Positions 60,826-64,000 of a stretch of 64,000 nucleotides of DNA are shown piece after piece. Numbering within the stretch: position 1 is the first letter of the stretch; each line of letters begins with the position of its first letter. The notes under the pieces were generated by a model. That model worked only from the letters and a program-made list of their open reading frames with translations, ran no database searches and was not told the DNA's origin. This DNA is from an uncultured Pseudovibrio sp. (GTDB lineage Bacteria > Pseudomonadota > Alphaproteobacteria > Rhizobiales > Stappiaceae): contig CANMBS010000001.1 in the NCBI GenBank assembly GCA_947496145.1, positions 62,001 through 126,000 on the forward strand, written 5' to 3'. Made by a program: the position numbers and the translations under genes.

Positions 60826-61583
60826 CGTGGTATCTCCTAGTTGGTTGCTGCTGCGACATGCAGAAGCTTTGTTCGTCAGGGCGAAATCGAGTGCCGTGGC
60901 GCCTAAAAGGAGACAAGGAGTCGATAGTCTTAACGTATAGGTGGCATTTCATATATTGGCTCATATGTAAAGCCTTGGCTTTCATAGATGGTAATTAATG
61001 CGTCATTTTTTGCGATTTTTGCCTGTGAATACCGCCGTAAATTGCTAGCGCGTGAATATGCACCCCAATTTGCAAAGTGCTTCGTCATTCCATTGGCTCT
61101 CTGAGATTCAATCTGTATTCCGCACAGGATTGCTTCAAAAAAGTCGCAGGCGCAGCAGAGATAAGAAATTTATCTCACTCACCGAGAAATTTTACAAAAC
61201 TCACTTCTATTTGCTTGCATTTGGTTGCAGAGCGATATAGTCACCGCCTTCAAGCTTTGGGATTTCCATAGGATATAACGAGCCTACCCGTTTTGACTGG
61301 TGTTGGTGTTGCGGTGGCAATGCACTGTTTCACGAATACTGATGCAGAGTGCGGTGGGATGCTGGTGGCTTCTTGCTTTTGCGCATATGGCGCGGGTGCT
61401 GTTCTGCACCCTGCGACTTTCAGCGGAAGGCGAGAGCAGGTTTGAGTTAGGTTGCGGCAACAGCCTTTTGCTCCCTTTCACCTTTCATCAATGCTCGGAT
61501 CTGCGGGAATCAAAGAGCTCTGAAAAATATGAGCGTCAGCAATCACAGGCCAAGCGCTCCAATAACAATAAGAAGAGACGGCA
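60826..61583. other. Long intergenic region upstream of cspA and of the last array member
   Basis: About 760 bases without a credible gene. The left part is the probable cspA leader and promoter (minus strand). Open frames here on both strands lack ribosome sites and protein-like composition. Confidence 0.5.
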
Positions 61584-62129
61584 ATGTTCCCGGAGTTAAA
61601 ATCCGCGCGCTTGACCCTACGCGATTTTCGCGAGGATGATTTTGACATTCATAATGCCTCCCTCAATGACTTTGAGGTGAGTAAAATGCTGACTGTGGTG
61701 CCACATCCCTACACCAAAGATGATGGTGACTGGTGGTTTGACCATTGCCGTACTACGCCGCACACTGAAGAGATCAACTGGGTGATTGATAATGGTGACG
61801 GTCTTGTTGGGGTTATCGGTATTCGTAATGTGTCCACCACACCTCATCTGGGCTACTGGCTGGCGAAATCTCACTGGGGCAAGGGTTATGCCAGCGAGGC
61901 GACCAATCTGGTGTGTGAGTATGTGTTTAAGCAGCTGAACATGACGGCGATGAACACTGGTCTGTTCACCATCAATCCCAAGTCTCTCAATGTGCTTCAG
62001 AAGAACGGATTTGAGATTACTGGCGAGACTCAGGAGCACAACCGGGCACGTGGTAACATCCTGATGGATTACACGACGGTTACCCTGACCCGAGACCGCT
62101 GGCAGGACATGCAGGCACTGGCTGCTTAG
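61584..62129 (+). CDS. GNAT acetyltransferase, RimJ/RimL type (array member 8)
   Basis: A 181-residue acetyltransferase beginning FPELKSARLTLRDFREDDFD, with LGYWLAKSHWGKGYASEATN as the acetyl-CoA loop and NPKSLNVLQKNGFEITGE near the end. It is closest to member 7. It lies 207 bases before obgE, the position where relatives often carry a single GNAT gene. It may be the ancestral copy of that lineage. Confidence 0.88.
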   Translation: MFPELKSARLTLRDFREDDFDIHNASLNDFEVSKMLTVVPHPYTKDDGDWWFDHCRTTPHTEEINWVIDNGDGLVGVIGIRNVSTTPHLGYWLAKSHWGKGYASEATNLVCEYVFKQLNMTAMNTGLFTINPKSLNVLQKNGFEITGETQEHNRARGNILMDYTTVTLTRDRWQDMQALAA

Positions 62130-62285
62130 CTGCATTATCCGCCAATTTGGAATTCAGAGGGCTTGTGACCTGACCGGTTGCGGGCCTTTTGACTGTTTGG
62201 GGCATATATACATGCTGCCTGACACGATAGTTTAGCAACAAAATTAGCCAGAAATGCTGTTCCGCCCTTGGCGTGAGCGCATTAG

Positions 62286-63382
<1,097 letters not shown>

Positions 63383-63383
<1 letters not shown>

Positions 63384-64000
63384 TGACCCGGCAGGTGAGC
63401 GATTATAAGCGCATCACGGTCAAGATCGGCTCTGCCCTTCTGGTGGAAAATGGCCGTTTGAAACGCGAATGGCTGGAGTCGCTGGCAGATGATTTGCAAG
63501 CGCTCGCGCAATCCGGGCGTGAGGTTCTTGTGGTTTCTTCTGGCTCTATCGCTTTGGGACGTGGTGTACTTGGGTTGCCTTCCGGGCCGTTGAAGCTGGA
63601 GCAGGCACAAGCGGCTGCGTCCGTGGGGCAAATTGCTCTGGCACAGGCTTACTCTGAAATCCTCGGAGCACGAGGTCTGACAGCAGGCCAGATTTTGCTA
63701 ACGCTTGGCGATACCGAAGAGCGCCGCCGCTATTTGAATGCACGCGAGACCATCGGCACACTGCTGAAGATGGGTGCTGTGCCGATCATCAACGAGAATG
63801 ACAGTGTAGCGACCTCCGAAATCCGTTATGGCGACAATGACCGCCTTGGTGCGCGTGTGGCGACCATGGCGAGTGCGGATTTGCTGGTGCTGCTTTCTGA
63901 TGTGGACGGCCTTTATACAGCTGCACCGCAAAAGGACCCGAATGCCATCTTCCTGCCTGAGGTTCCTCAGGTCACGCAGGAGATTGAAGCGATGGCAGGT
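63383..64000 (+). CDS. proB: Glutamate 5-kinase ProB (3' end outside window)
   Basis: The first 206 residues of glutamate 5-kinase, the first enzyme of proline synthesis from glutamate. It begins with [15 protein letters not shown], followed by [34 protein letters not shown] and [20 protein letters not shown], all family motifs of the amino-acid-kinase domain. The frame is open to the window edge, and the PUA domain would lie beyond. TAATG couples it to obgE. Confidence 0.96.

Noticed and set aside
61300-61599. A 99-codon frame in the gap before the last GNAT gene
   Set aside because: Low-complexity, Ser/Lys/Asn-rich end and overlap with the GNAT start. No ribosome site.

Overview
The window looks like chromosomal DNA of a marine alphaproteobacterium. 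The rplU-rpmA-GNAT-obgE-proB order, the C-terminally extended L21, the ubiTUV/ubiXD pair, the fused iron-type permease and the ureide genes fit Stappiaceae/Rhodobacterales, and Pseudovibrio would be my first guess. That assignment is from gene content and memory of the families, not from a search. I see no transposase, integrase, phage gene or CRISPR array. Genes are tightly packed on both strands.

Layout. 1-6 kb: the end of an aspartate/glutamate-type racemase, a small exported protein, then ubiX-ubiD (minus) divergent from ubiT-ubiU-ubiV (plus), with an FNR-type box in the shared promoter. This is the O2-independent ubiquinone set. 6-9.8 kb: GntR/FCD regulator, YqaA-type membrane protein, trans-3-hydroxy-L-proline dehydratase and a glycerate 2-kinase. 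9.8-17.5 kb: phosphatidylserine decarboxylase, two tandem paralogous lipoproteins, small exported proteins, and a 920-residue repeat protein with a C-terminal RTX block. 17.6-24.4 kb: VOC and AraC proteins, then a scarred segment (18.7-21.0 kb) between two copies of a 68-bp repeat. It holds an Lrp gene, a chimeric MerR ORF and a beheaded permease. A Crp-type regulator, deoD and an outer-membrane protein follow.

24-31 kb: an Lrp/arginase/ornithine cyclodeaminase module for arginine to proline, then assorted membrane proteins and enzymes. 31-41 kb: a complete respiratory nitrate reductase operon, narK1-narK2-narG-narH-narJ-narI-ppiC, on the minus strand. With ubiTUV it indicates anaerobic nitrate respiration using ubiquinone. 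41.5-43 kb: two ureide-degradation genes. 43-51 kb: a hybrid histidine kinase and OmpR-type regulator, divergent from an AfuABC-type ABC transporter. 51-54 kb: tRNA-Ser(CGA) and a chemotaxis receptor.

54-64 kb: rplU-rpmA and obgE-proB, which usually lie close together, are separated by about 7 kb holding eight RimJ/RimL-type GNAT acetyltransferase genes. Four are coupled by ATGA overlaps and one is broken by an in-frame TAG. An outer-membrane barrel gene and a cold-shock gene interrupt the array. The array, the scarred 18.7-21 kb segment and the divergent ubiquinone promoter are the parts I would look at first.
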